A stretch of 64,000 bases of DNA from Archegozetes longisetosus (lineage: Eukaryota > Arthropoda > Arachnida > Sarcoptiformes > Trhypochthoniidae). The notes under the pieces were generated by a model. The model saw nothing but the letters and a program-made list of their open reading frames with translations. It had not been told where the DNA came from and ran no database searches. Of the stretch, positions 49,886 through 62,332 are shown piece by piece. Position 1 is the stretch's first letter. Each line of letters begins with the position of its first letter. The stretch spans positions 8,453,855 to 8,517,854 of the forward strand of contig JAEMBT020000006.1 of the NCBI GenBank assembly GCA_018873245.2, written 5' to 3'. Both the position numbers and the translations under genes were made by a program.

Positions 49886-51287
49886 TTTTGAAGATTTGAT
49901 TTAAGTGATGATAAATGTGATAATTAATATAAAATGTAAACAAATGTGTTAAGAGTCGATTCAATTAGTAATCAGTTGATATGAAGTTGAGACTTTACAG
50001 AAATGAGTCTCATGTATAAACTGTGATTGTCAGCCTGTAATCCAATGAAACTCGTATTTCTCAAATGATATCACCCACTCGTGACGTTCAGTTATAAAGG
50101 GGTTAGAAATTGACTTTAAAAAAGCGTAACCATCGCACAGAGACACGAGCGAAATAGCGTAATGTAAGGGTAGGGTTTGTGTGCGAAAAAGTGAATTGAG
50201 CAAGACGTCATTAGTGGGAGGAAATGTATGGTGTGTTCTAATGGTCTGATTGAGATGATGTCACAAACGTCACTGTATGCTTAGCTTGAATCTGATTAAA
50301 AAACTTTTGAAGAGTGGTTATAATTCCACCTGTTATTCGAGTTATAGAGTTCGTCAAATCGTTCGCTCAATTAACTCACTCTGTCTATACCGCTATTTCC
50401 GTAATTTTGAATTGAATTGATTAATAAACTTTTGCTTTGATTTAGTCAAGCTTTTCATACATTTAATTGAAATATACAGAAAGGTAAGTTATTTAATGTT
50501 TATTTAACACATTTAATTTTGCAAAAATCTAGTTAACAATTCAATTAATAGTAGTATTTGTTGTAATTATGTGCCAATTTATAATAAACTGAAATCTAAA
50601 TAACATTTAAATTGTATTCAATGGTAATACTATTGATATTTAAGAAATGGCATCCTTTGCAAATTACAGTAATCCCTAAAGTACTTGTTTAAGATTTGAA
50701 TATCAGCAGTACTTATCAATCAATTGAAAGGGGTATTAATTAAATGAATATATAAATTGTATTAAATCTGTATTGAAATGAGTTGTTTGAAAATAGAACT
50801 TTGCTTAGTTAAACTTATAACACACAAAACTTTCAGTAAAGTTTTTCGTCAAATTTTAGACATCAAATATTATATAACTAATTGAACCGAAATATAGTTA
50901 ACTCTGAGAGATAATTTTGCTTTGGATAAAAGTTGATAACTTTGTTTTTATATATTCTGACAAACCAATTTATACAAATAGGTTCATACTCAGACAGATA
51001 ATGTTTCAAATAAAAAAATTTATTCTCATATGACCTTCAATATAGCCTTGAAAAAGTGGGTTTGGAACAAATTGAGGAGCTATTAAGAATAATTCAGTTT
51101 TAAATCTGATTGTTTGAAAAAGTTTATTTTGATAATAAGATCGTCTTTCCTCAGTTTTTGTTCATAGTCTAATAGTCTACTGGTAACTAGGATTTATTAG
51201 TACTGTTTCCTATTCACTCTATATGACTAAGCTTTTCTTTATTGTTCTCCATTAGTAATTAGTTTTTTCTTCAAGATTCGAACAAAA
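49886..51287. promoter_or_regulatory. Divergent 5' region of C9orf78 homologue and transketolase
   Basis: 1.4 kb. A block at about 50075-50290 is richer in CpG than its surroundings and carries three CRE-like words: TGACG at 50082, GACGTCA at 50204-50210 and CGTCA at 50268. A likely non-coding first exon of transketolase ends at 50483 (AAG/GTAAGT), and its partner acceptor (CTTCAAG) is at 51275, leaving a 792-base 5' UTR intron. Confidence 0.5.
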
Positions 51288-54200
51288 ATGGCATTAAGCA
51301 AAGAATTGGAAACTCAATTGCAAGACATCGCCAACCGATTGAGAATTGACTCAATTCGATCAACGAATGCGGCAAAATCAGGGTATTATTGATGTTCAGT
51401 TGAATAAAAAAATACTTAAATCACACAATTACTTAATAGATTGCAAAACTGACAACAAAACAGACTTTCCTTTAAATATTTTTCAAACTTAACCGTCAAA
51501 CTTCCTTATGTTACAAAACGACTTTCTTGTTAAATTTGTAAAAAGGAAAAAAGATGTCCTGCTTCTATAGGATATTTCCGATAATTTTTATATTTAATCT
51601 GTTTTTAGTTAGAAATGCTTAAGGTTTAAGTCAATAGAATTTTTGTTAACGTTATAAATATGAAGCCAATGAACTGTTGTGAGAATTAAGAGCCGTGATT
51701 GAAGTTAGGATAAGAAACTTTTGCAGAACAGTTTTCGTCAATTTTACAATCAGAGCATGCATTTAAAAGTAGTAGTTTTCGCATTACACCGAATTACTAG
51801 TGCTGAAAAGCACATTAAAACCATTTAAAAAAACATGAAACAAAAACGATTATCGCTAAACTAAATCATAATTGATGTATTCTTAATTGATAACAATAGA
51901 CATCCGACTTCTTGCGCATCAATGGCAGAAATAATGTCAGTCCTGTTTTTTCATACTATGAGATATTCGGTCAAAGAGCCTAGAAGTCCATCAAACGATC
52001 GATTCATTCTAAGTAAGTGATGAAATTGGGAATAAGAAATTTCTAGAATCTGAGCTATTGAAGTTGATTTAAAATAATGCAACTATTACTGAACTTGACA
52101 TATTCTGATGTAAGGTAAGGGTCATGCAGCACCCATCCTATATGCGGCATGGGCTGAGGCTGGACTGTTTCCAGTTGAAGACTTGTTGAATTTGCGTAAA
52201 ATTGATTCCGACCTCGAGGGACATCCAACTCCTCGTTTAAATTTTGTGGACGTCGCGACCGGCTCTCTTGGACAGGGCCTGAGTGTTGCCGCAGGTAAGA
52301 TATAATCAATTAAACTATCAAATCAGCTATTGTATGAATTATCTTTTGGTACATCAAGGAATGGCTTACGTCGGAAAATATGTAGACAAAGCCCCATATC
52401 GTGTTTACTGTCTTATTGGTGACGGAGAGTCAGCTGAAGGATCCATTTGGGAAGCGCTTTCATTTGCGTCGATTTACAAACTCGATAACTTGGTGGCCAT
52501 TTTTGACATTAACCGACTTGGACAGAGTGAGGCAACTGCTTTCGGCCATCAAATGGAGATTTACAAAAACCGTCTTGAATCTTTTGGTTTCGAAACATTA
52601 GTAGTTGACGGACACAATGTCAATGCTTTAGTTGATGCCTTCAACAAGGCTTCAAATACCCGTGACAAGCCACAAGCTATTGTAGCTCAAACATTCAAAG
52701 GAAGAGGTAAGAAATTGACTTAGATGATTGAATTCTATTGAAAATTTGATTGATTGATATCTTATGATTAGGATTTCCTAGTATTGAGGACAAGGAGAAC
52801 TGGCATGGAAAGCCCCTCGGAGATAAAGCTGAAGAAGTTATTAAGGCTATAAGTGAGAGAATCAGCTCTAGCGCTTCAACAATTGAGCCCAAAGCTCCAT
52901 CAGTCAATGTTCCGGCTGTCGATCTGCAAAGTGTGCGACTGAGTGAGTCGCCAAATTATAAATTGGGTGAAAAGGTAACCTTAATGCATTGATGAACGAA
53001 TTGATTTGTTCTAATACCGATTCTTTAACCTGATTGTCCAAAGATTGCTACACGACAAGCTTATGGAACAGCATTAGTCAAGTTGGGCAGATCTAATGAT
53101 AGAGTGATTGCAATGGATGGAGACACAAAGAACAGTACATTTGCGGAGACATATAAGAAAGAATTTCCTGACCGGTACATCGAGTGCTATATCGCCGAAC
53201 AGAATCTGGTCGGTGTGGCAATTGGCGCCGGTTGTCGTCGACGTACCATTCCGTTTGTCTCCACATTTGCCTCGTTTTTCACCAGAACTTTTGATCAGCT
53301 GAGAATGGGTTTGTTTTCCATTAATTATGAACTAGTTATGTAATGTTCTTTCAATTTAACACTATTGATGCACTTTCTATTAATCGCTTACTCTTTTAAT
53401 GAAGAATTTCGGTAAGAATCGTTTGCTTTATAAATGCTCACTAAATGTTTGTACCTTTAAATAACTTCATTCTTGACTTACTGATTCTTTTTATTGAATT
53501 GGATGAACAGGTGCTATATCTCAAGCAAATATAAAATGTGTTGGTTCTCATTGTGGTGTAAGTATTGGTGAAGACGGTCCGTCACAAATGGCTCTGGAAG
53601 ATCTATCAATGTTCAGATCCATTCCAGGCGCTACTGTGTTTTATCCATCTGATGCCGTGAGTATGGAAAGAGCGGCTGAATTGGCCGCACAAACAGCTGG
53701 AATCGCTTTCATTAGAACTTCACGTCCGGCTACTCCTGTTATCTATGCTAACGATGAACCATTTGCTGCGGGACAAGCTAAAGTTGTTAAAAGCAATGGT
53801 ATGTCTAATTTTCGTTATGCGTTCACTAATGATTTATACAAAGTTGAACTTTGTTTAATCAATTATTGATTTAGGTTCAAACGATAAAGTTTTGTTGATC
53901 GGAGCCGGTGTTACTTTACACGAAGCACTCGCTGCCGCACAACAATTGAGCTCTCAACATAACATAGGGGCCAGAGTTATCGATCCGTTCACTATTAAGC
54001 CATTGGATCGCCAAACCATTCTTGCCAATGCTAGAGAAGTTGGTGGTCGAGTCGTCACTGTTGAAGATCATTATCCTGAAGGTTATTAAAATGGGTTTAA
54101 TTTCTGTTTGACTATCATCTTAGCTCATGATTCGGTCTTTGGTCTTAACTTGATTGCATGAGATTTTCCTAAGTAGTAGTTTATAAATCCATCCATGAAT

Positions 54201-54896
54201 CCGAATTATTTTTAAGACTACTCTTGATTTTACATGGCTAGAATCAATCATAGCACTCTCTCACACTCAGTTTCATTCGAATTCAATTTGAAAATCATGT
54301 GCCGGAAATGAACTGATACAGTTATATTTGATTTCCAGTCGAATGTTTCCGATCCTAAATTTAAAAATCAGTTCCCAGTATTCTATACTTAAACTGAAAG
54401 AATTCAATTTATCGAATAACATGAAATGTTACAACTTTCGACAAAGACCAACTGTGATTCAAATCTTCTAAACAAATTGAAACGAGATAAGAGTTAGAAA
54501 AAGTGAAGGTTAAAATGCTTAATATGATTTACTGATCCATTGAAGAGCCTCTTTTTAGCAAACAGGGGTTAAAGATTATCGAAATATAAGAAAACGCTAA
54601 ACAAGCTTATATAATATTTCTGTTTCGCAAATCTTATCTCCAATTCAGTTCGTTTTTCAAAACTTATTCAATTACATTGAAAATCATTTGAAATTAAAAT
54701 TTCTCAACTAAAACATTCTATTACAGGTGGACTAGGAGAAGCAGTCGCTGCGGCTCTTTCTGATGAAGGAGGTATACAAATTCGTCGATTGGCTGTCAAT
54801 CAGATCCCACGAAGCGGTCCTCCACAAGTTCTGATTGATTTGTACGGAATCGGCGCTAAAGCTATTGTCGAAGCCGTCACTAAACTCAACTTTTAA
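51288..54896 (+). CDS. TKT: Transketolase (nine coding exons)
   Basis: Exons: 51288-51382, 51900-52012, 52115-52294, 52359-52706, 52772-52974, 53044-53308, 53511-53798, 53875-54081, 54727-54896; 622 residues, almost the human length of 623. The enzyme moves two-carbon units between sugars in the non-oxidative pentose phosphate pathway with thiamine diphosphate and a divalent metal. The ThDP motif runs from [14 protein letters not shown] to the DINRLGQS segment; [11 protein letters not shown] and [14 protein letters not shown] are family blocks. The pyrimidine domain has [14 protein letters not shown] (the catalytic Glu in E-Q-N) and [16 protein letters not shown]; the C-terminal domain has [10 protein letters not shown] and [10 protein letters not shown]. 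All junctions are GT-AG with matching phases. A signal AATAAA lies at 54938-54943. Confidence 0.97.
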
Positions 54897-54937
54897 TTAA
54901 TATAAAACATTGGAACTTGAATCTGTTTTTTAATTCA

Positions 54938-54943
54938 AATAAA
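54938..54943 (+). terminator. Polyadenylation signal of transketolase
   Basis: AATAAA 42 bases after the stop codon. Confidence 0.6.
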
Positions 54944-55990
54944 AATCAATTTTAAAGTGCAAACATTGAATTTTTTAATTTTGATCTTTTTGAGCACCCA
55001 CTTAATGACATCATTACTGAAGCTATGATTTATATTATATATTATTGGAGCATATTTTTAATGTTATGATTACAATCGGTCGAAAGTTCCATTTGAAACC
55101 GAATGAATTTGATCATATTCTTGATATCAAAACAATACTGTTGAATCGTATTTTCAGATTATTAAAAATAGCATTGACAAAATAATTCACATTAGAAACA
55201 ATCACTTGTCTTGGTCTACTCCTACTCATGAGTTAACTTGAAATTTCTAACTAGACCTAACTTTTAACTAAGGCTCATTGAAGTAATTGATTTGAAAATA
55301 GATCTTAAATACTTGTATGACTTTGTATTGAATAAGTATTACATTTTTAGTCTAAACAGAAGTTGCATATCAAATTGCACTAAATTAGATGAGCTAACTT
55401 AAAAGGCAACATGTTAAAACCTTAATCGTTGTCTTTGAATAGTGAATATAATTCTAATCAGTAACAAGTCGCGGCATTCATTTAGAAACTTACAGTAATG
55501 TCAATAAACGAATGCAGTACTGTTTTCTTGAATCAGTCACACGTTAACTTAAAATATTGAAATCGAGCAGTATGAAAATACTTCATTTTGGTAATTGTCT
55601 TTACATTCCGGTATTGTTACGAATGATGCTGACATTTGATCTAAGCTCATACTAGAAAGGTTGTTTAGCATTATTTGTAACAACTAATGGACTGATACCA
55701 CGAACTTAAACTAGTCTGGCTTTAAAATAAATTATAATACAATGAAACAGTTGCATAAAAAGATAGTTAGTTATCAAGTTGAAAACTATGTGAATTTAAA
55801 GATTAGCATTGAACTTGAAACAAAGGTTGTATTGTGTAACAAAGACTAGACAGTCTTGTGTTAACGTGAAAGGGGGCTGTAATGAGACCACTTAAGATGC
55901 AACACGTGAATAACATCAATTCAAAACTATTTGATTACTTATTCTTTAAGCACGTGTATATCCAGTGCATCACTGACGGGCACTCAAACG

Positions 55991-56203
55991 CAGCGCCGTA
56001 GTCAGGTTTTTAATCTGGGGCTAAAAGTTTAAAATACTGGTTGTTTCAAACCTTCGATTAATGCCTAGCGATAGGTAATCAATTGGTCCATCAAATAAAT
56101 ACGGTCTCAGTTTTTTTATCACGTATTTGATTACATGACTTAATTTTTAAAAAGATCTCTAGGGGACCATAGCCGGCCTAGCCCCCCACTGGCTACGGCT
56201 GTG
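55991..56203. mobile_element. Short hAT derivative (MITE-like), copy 3
   Basis: Ends CAGCGCCGTAGTCAGG and (from the right) CACAGCCGTAGCCAGT match the hAT element at 15032-15660, as do the inner words CTAGCCCCCCACTGGCTACG and ACCTTCGATTAATGCC. It is 213 bases and non-coding. The flanking 8-mers (CTCAAACG and TTCACAAG) agree at only five positions, so the copy is old. Confidence 0.78.
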
Positions 56204-58438
56204 TTCACAAGGCTCACATGTTTTTGAGTGAAGTACTGTATAGACTAAAGTTAGAACTTTTTAGTAATAGTTTATTTTTGGTTCAGACAATTCAAATGAT
56301 TGTCATCAAATAAAAAATATGTAAACTGTCAAATGATTTGGGTGTTTACTGTCACTATGAATTGGGTTGTTATTGATATCTATACTTTTGAAGGAATTTT
56401 CTATCAGTACTTTCACGATCACATTAGAATAACACTAAATCTACCTGACTTTCACAATCAAGTATTGATTCATTCAATTGTTAACTTTTACGATAACCTG
56501 TTTTCATGTCTGAGTTTCAGATGAAAGTTGTTGATCGACTTTAGTTCATCCTTTCATAGGTTGTTTGATTGAACTTAAGTATTTACGTCACTTTTATGCA
56601 TTCTATACAATCAAATAGTTAAGTAAAGTTCAAATTAGATAAACTTTATTTGAAAATCTATGACCTCTGAGACTTTAAATTTTTCTTTCATTTTGAATGC
56701 TTGTTGGCAAATGTAAGGAGTCGCTCATTCCATTAAGTTATGAAGCTTGTAATTGATATGCAGTTTTCTAAGTTTTAATGATTGGCTCATATGTCAACTT
56801 CTTTGGTTGTAAAACTTTATTAGGACTTGTTCTCAGCATAACGTCGTGCTATTTGGATGTCTTGTTTACCGGTATGAACACTTTAATATCTGTTAATAGA
56901 AATTCAAATTATATCAAAAGATATAATATAATTCAGTTATAAATAAAAGTTTAAGTTGTATAAAAAGTAAGTTTGATTTTGCAATAATATTGAGCTAAGC
57001 CAAAAAAGATAAATCTTGTCAACTGTCCTTGATTATGAATGTGTGGCTAAGTTATGGTTGTGGGACTTGTGTGAGTCAAACTTATCTCATCTCATGCTTT
57101 TGAGACTTATTTCTGCATTCCTTATTGCTCTGATCAATCTAACTGCATTTAAATTGAATTTCCTCCTAATTTAACTTTAACTACTTCTTACTTTAATTCG
57201 TACCCATTTGACCACGCAGTTTTTGCTCTCTTCATTTGTGCTCATTTTCTGTTCAACCAATCGTTCAATTCTCTAACAGGTAAGTTATGCGAGATACTTT
57301 AACAGCTAAGTTAAAACTTTCTCAAATCAACTAAATCTTTGTGAGAGACTAGAAGACGACCTTGAATTTGTTGTTCATAAAAGTTTTAATTGAATTTTCC
57401 TAAATTAGAATATATGTTGTGTCTAATTATTCAAATATAAACAGTTGTATATTTATTCTTATATTTTATGTAAAAGTAAGATCACTTACAAGTTCGTAAA
57501 CATGTCTAGATTGTTCAGTATATCTCATTGTTATGTCTCTATCCAAACTGATGTTTAAATATTTGGTATTTTGATTTTGACCAGCAAAAGTTCAATTAAT
57601 CGCTTCTAAATTCTCGTCATTTTTGCAATTGATTTTCATCTCAAAATTGACTGACACTCCCCTTAGACATGATTTATCTGATTAAATGCTTTTAAAACTT
57701 AAATTTAACAATAAGACTAACACTAAAGTAAGTGACTGAACCCATAATTGATGTGTTTTCCATAATTAATTTTGATAATTTTGGTTTTCTCAAACGAATG
57801 CTATGATGTGATTGCATAACGAAAGCAAAACCAATTCCCTTCCCTCTCACTCATTGAAGATTGAAGCTTTTCATTTTTAATTTCAAACCTCTTATCCTAC
57901 ATATGTTGATAAGCGAAATCCGGATTATGTTTTACTTAGACTTTCTATTAGGAATGTTCAATACTTGCATTCAATATTCAATTGAAGCCATTAGATATAC
58001 AGCTATTGATGTTTGACTGAAAATTAAGTAAATAAGTAGTCAATTTAAAGTTTCAGTTATGACAATTTAGATTTTCAATTAAAATATTTGTTGTCCCTCT
58101 GCTTTACTCAAACAGTTATGACGCAGCTTTAAATACTAAGTTTATTGCAACCGACTTTTGTTTTAACTAAAAATATTCCAACTTTTCAACTTTGAAACAC
58201 TGGAAAATTTTCCAAAATCTCAATCTTTTCTCTTTCGAGTCATGCTAAGGTTTAATGTACTCCGTGTAATATTTGTTCAACGCTTAGGCCTTTAGAGTAA
58301 GATCGAAGAGATAAAGATGTTTGAGTTGTGTATCTGCATCTAACTTGTCAATCAACTGAGACATATTAGCAGATTTCTGTTCAGATTATGAATAACTAAT
58401 TTTTTGAATTTCAGGAAATCAAGGTTTCACTTTGAACA

Positions 58439-61400
58439 ATGGATAGCTTCGAAATTCCCGAAATACCAAAAATATTCGTACCGCACAAAGAGCCAATAAA
58501 GTCCGAATCTCCAAAAGCTAAAATCTCAAAAAGCCCTTCAACGCTATCAAATGGTCAAAAAGAAGTTTCCCAATCGTGTCAAGAGTCTGCTCTTCCATCA
58601 CTTCCACCACCACCACAACTCTGTGCTTCGTGTTCGCAAATTTTATTATCATATTTTGTTCCACTGCAGCAATACGTAAACGAAGTCGTACAAATAGCTC
58701 GAGGACAACAAGGAACTGCTCCACCAGCCCTTACTTTGCCAAATACTGATACTCTCTCGCATGCCTCAAATGCTCAAATTTCAAACCAAGCAAATGAGAA
58801 TCCAGTTTCTCATCAAACAAACCAACCAATAGTTGTCCAACAACAGCAGCAGCAACAACAGCAACCACAACAATATTCATCGAATTATTCGCATAGCGAA
58901 AGGGGACAGACCGAAAGCCATACTCATGATACTAGCAATAGAGTAACCAATAATGAACCGGCAAATCGATTCAATCAGAACAACTACCAGACCCAAATTC
59001 ATGGTCAAACTGAAAACAACGCTATTTACAATCAGAACTATGATAATCAGACCTCGAGTCATGGCAATCAAATTGAAGGAAATGTTGATAATCGAAATGA
59101 AGAGCGATCAGAATCTAATGCAACTTACCCACAGTCGCACACCAGTCAAACTGAGGATTCACCTGTTAGTAGAAGTAATAACAATCAAAACGATCAAACT
59201 AATACTGGCAGTAGAGATAATAGATCAGATTCCAATCAACAAACAGGACCACCTCCTAAATCAGACAAAAGTTCACCCATATCAGAAAATGAGCCCAATA
59301 GACCTGATCAGTCCAATGTATCACAAAATTATCGTTCAGATCGCCAATCTGAGCAAACCGAACACGGCTTAATTTCATCTCCTTTTGCTTTTGTCACCAT
59401 TGCCTACAACAATTTGAGTGCCACTAATGCAATCATTTTGGCCAATTCTCTACTTTTAACCAATAATAGGTCAATGAGCTATGTCGATGAATCTGGAAAC
59501 AAGAATATAATTCAAGTGCCATTTGTTATTCTACTTGGAGGAAACATTGATCCAGTCTTAAAAGATGCTATTTTTATGGTTTTCGATGAGGTCAGTGCTT
59601 ACTGCTTTTTTATCCAAATCTATTAATCTGAATGATTTGCAATTTACAATTCAAAATCGGTTCACCATATCGTTGGGTCAGTACTATAAAGTTCTATCCA
59701 ATTGGAAAAACATTTCAGATAGTACTCTATAGCACTAACCAAACGAACTGCACTATGGTCATGTTAATATTAGCATTTCAAACAAAAGTCTTTACTCAGA
59801 AAATTTAGCTAAACTCAAGCTTAGATTCTAGTTGATCGAAACTTGTTGCAATTATTGAGAGTGAAATAGCTTTAGATTCAGTTAGTATATGAATGCAATT
59901 ATAATAGAAGTTTTTTTAAATTGAACTATGGTTTAAAGTTCGCTTTTGCTTTACAGGTAATTTCCCAACCAATGGATGTAAGAGTTGCACTACTCAGCGA
60001 TGAATCGTTTGGAATACAACAATACAAACTTCAGTTATGGAAGGAATTGCAAAACTATAAAAAGTGTTTATATTTGGAGTCATCAACGATGGTATTCAAG
60101 TTTGTTGTAGCTGAATATTGCAAAAAGTTTAAACCATTTGTTCGTAACAGGCTGTCGGCAGAGTAACCAATCTTTTCGAAGAATGTCAAGAGTTATCTGC
60201 GTGTGTCGATTGGCTATTCCCAGATAATTTCAATTGTTCAGTATTCGTATTTGAGCCAAACATGACCACTTATGAGCAAATAATCAGTTTTGCGCGTAAG
60301 TTGCTTCACTTTAGATCTAGCTCAAGTTTAACTCAATATTCAAAAACCGTTTGCTTTTAATTTAAGTGTTCCACCAGAAGTGTTCGGCGCAAAAGGATGA
60401 GGGTTTGGGCGACTCGTTGGATGAGATGACTTTGCTCAATCAATTCTTTGCTCCCAAATGGAAACGCATTTCATTCATTTACAACTTTGTACGAAACGAT
60501 GCCGTTTACACTCAAATTCCAGCTTTCATGAAGTAATTTTTAGACTTCTTTATGGATTAATGTCCAAAATACGTTATCTTTATTGATGATAAAACTGAAT
60601 TTCAGGTATGGAGACACTATAAGAATAGTGAATTTTGGACATATGATGAGCCAGTCGAGTAGTCTCGGTAACCAATCGGGATTATCATCAATTCAACCTT
60701 GGCATGCAATGTTTGACTTGCTCGCAAGCAATCAAAAAGATGTCATCAGTGCTACTTCAGTAGATAACTATTCCAAGTTCTATCTAAACTGTTTCATTAA
60801 ACGTTTGTGGCCTATTCTCCAAAATGTGAGCAAAGTTTCAATTGAGAGATCAACTTAAAAAAAACTTCAGATTCTTTCATGAACCCCTTTTGATAAAATG
60901 AATTTTCATATCTTTTACAGCACTTGACTCCATTGCTTATGAATAGATACGGAGTAGGTCGCAGAGAGTGGTCTATCTTTGAATTGGTTAGACTTTTAAC
61001 AAGTGAATCTGGAATTGAAACCGATGACCATATGTTTACTCAAACTCCAATCACTTTGAGAAGAATAAAATCTCCTGCAGAAAAAATTGCGCAATACGAC
61101 AATCTCAGCATTGATGGTAACTTCAAAACTAATATTTTTCCAAAACTTAATATTCAGCTATTTTGTTCGCATCGCATTACAGCTACTTAATTTTTTTGTT
61201 CATTTAATTTGATTTTGATCAACAGATGACGAATACCTTTCTGACAATTTTAATGCTGATAATTTGAGTGAAGCTGATTCTGAATCCAAAGAAACACTTT
61301 CTGATGAACAGACCTCTATCAGGGATCAAACTGAAGAGACAACTGAAGAACCAGCAACTGAGGAACCGTTGTCTCCAGGAGAACAAGGTTTGAATTTATT

Positions 61401-61619
61401 TAATGACCAAATAGTTGTTTGATTAAAGTTAAACCAAATTGATTTTATAAAATTAAGAAAACAGATTTTGGATATAGTTTTTGAACTTTAAATTGTTGAC
61501 ATTGTTCTTCAGATGAGAGGAGCAAACGAGAGTGGGAGGCGGGAAGAATCGATTGGATGGGCGCTCATCAGTCCGATAAAATCATTAGCAGACTCAAAAA
61601 ACTTATTAGAAACGATTGA
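58439..61619 (+). CDS. Glycogenin-like GT8 protein with long N/Q-rich N-terminus, probably catalytically dead (eight coding exons)
   Basis: Exons: 58439-59590, 59957-60091, 60151-60295, 60367-60532, 60606-60825, 60921-61116, 61226-61387, 61513-61619; 760 residues, about twice glycogenin-1. Residues 1-314 are disordered and rich in Asn, Gln and Ser (nine Gln in a row at 134-142). The GT8 domain starts at about 315: FAFVTIAYNNLSATNAIILA, VFDEVI, YKLQLW (the conserved Lys, residue 408), KKCLYLESSTM, FNCSVFVFEP, FIYNFVRNDAVYTQIPAF, IVNFGH, QPW. Against glycogenin the metal site DAD is Glu-Ser-Ser (425-427), the active-site His of VHFLG is Asn542 and the Lys of KPW is Gln563. One tyrosine of the IYSY acceptor region is kept (Tyr525). 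After an acidic linker the protein ends with REWEAGRIDWMGAHQSD, matching the glycogen-synthase-binding end of glycogenin. I infer a scaffold for glycogen synthase rather than a self-glucosylating primer. A signal AATAAA is at 61788. Confidence 0.85.
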
Positions 61620-62332
61620 ATTCATGACGATTTTATATATTATATCAAATTAAAATTGTTAGAATACTAATTTTTCAAATTTAACTTTAAATGTTAGTTA
61701 ATAACTTGATTTAATTCTTTTGAATTTGTTTTTGTAAAGATAACTTAATTCAATCCTTTGAATGTCATCTGTTAGTCGTTTTAGTGAAATAAAAATTGTT
61801 TTTATTTTATGATAAATATCTCGACTGAAATGTTCAATCATCGGATCTCATGCTTGTTTCAATGTATTGTATAAAGTTGTTTGCCTTAACATTTTAATCA
61901 CTCAGGCCGATATGCACAAGTCGTGTAATGAGTATTAAAACCGTTTTAAATAGTTGTGCATACATGTCTCAATGAATAGTCACATTGAACGGAAATAACT
62001 TTTAGTGATAGAAAACAAGACGTTGGTGATAAATAAAATTTATTGCTTCAACAAAAAATCAATTAAAGCAAAGCATCATTAAGTTGAAAATTTGATCATT
62101 CTCAGCTCAAATCATTCAATTTAGGATTAAATTATTTCGTCATTTTGTAAGGTTTAGAAAGATTCGCAATTTTTAAATCACGTAAAAAGTGTTAATTGAT
62201 TCACAAATAAAAAGCAAATTAAGTTTTGAATGAATGGATAAAACTATATCTAACAAAATAGTCAATTCATTGAGTAAAATCAATGGTTCAAAAAAGCCTA
62301 AATAGCGATGAACCGAAACAATGGTATAAATA
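61620..62332. other. Convergent interval between the glycogenin-like and USP4/15-like genes
   Basis: 713 bases with both 3' UTRs; AATAAA for the + strand gene at 61788-61793. Nothing else is seen. Confidence 0.55.

Larger units (their letters stand above)
54897..58438. other. Intergenic and 5' UTR region before the glycogenin-like gene
   Basis: 3.5 kb holding the transketolase 3' UTR, a hAT derivative at 55991-56203, and a probable non-coding first exon of the glycogenin-like gene that ends at 57279 (TAACAG/GTAAGT). Its acceptor (ATTTCAG) is at 58414, giving a 1.1 kb 5' UTR intron. No other coding frame is convincing. Confidence 0.5.
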
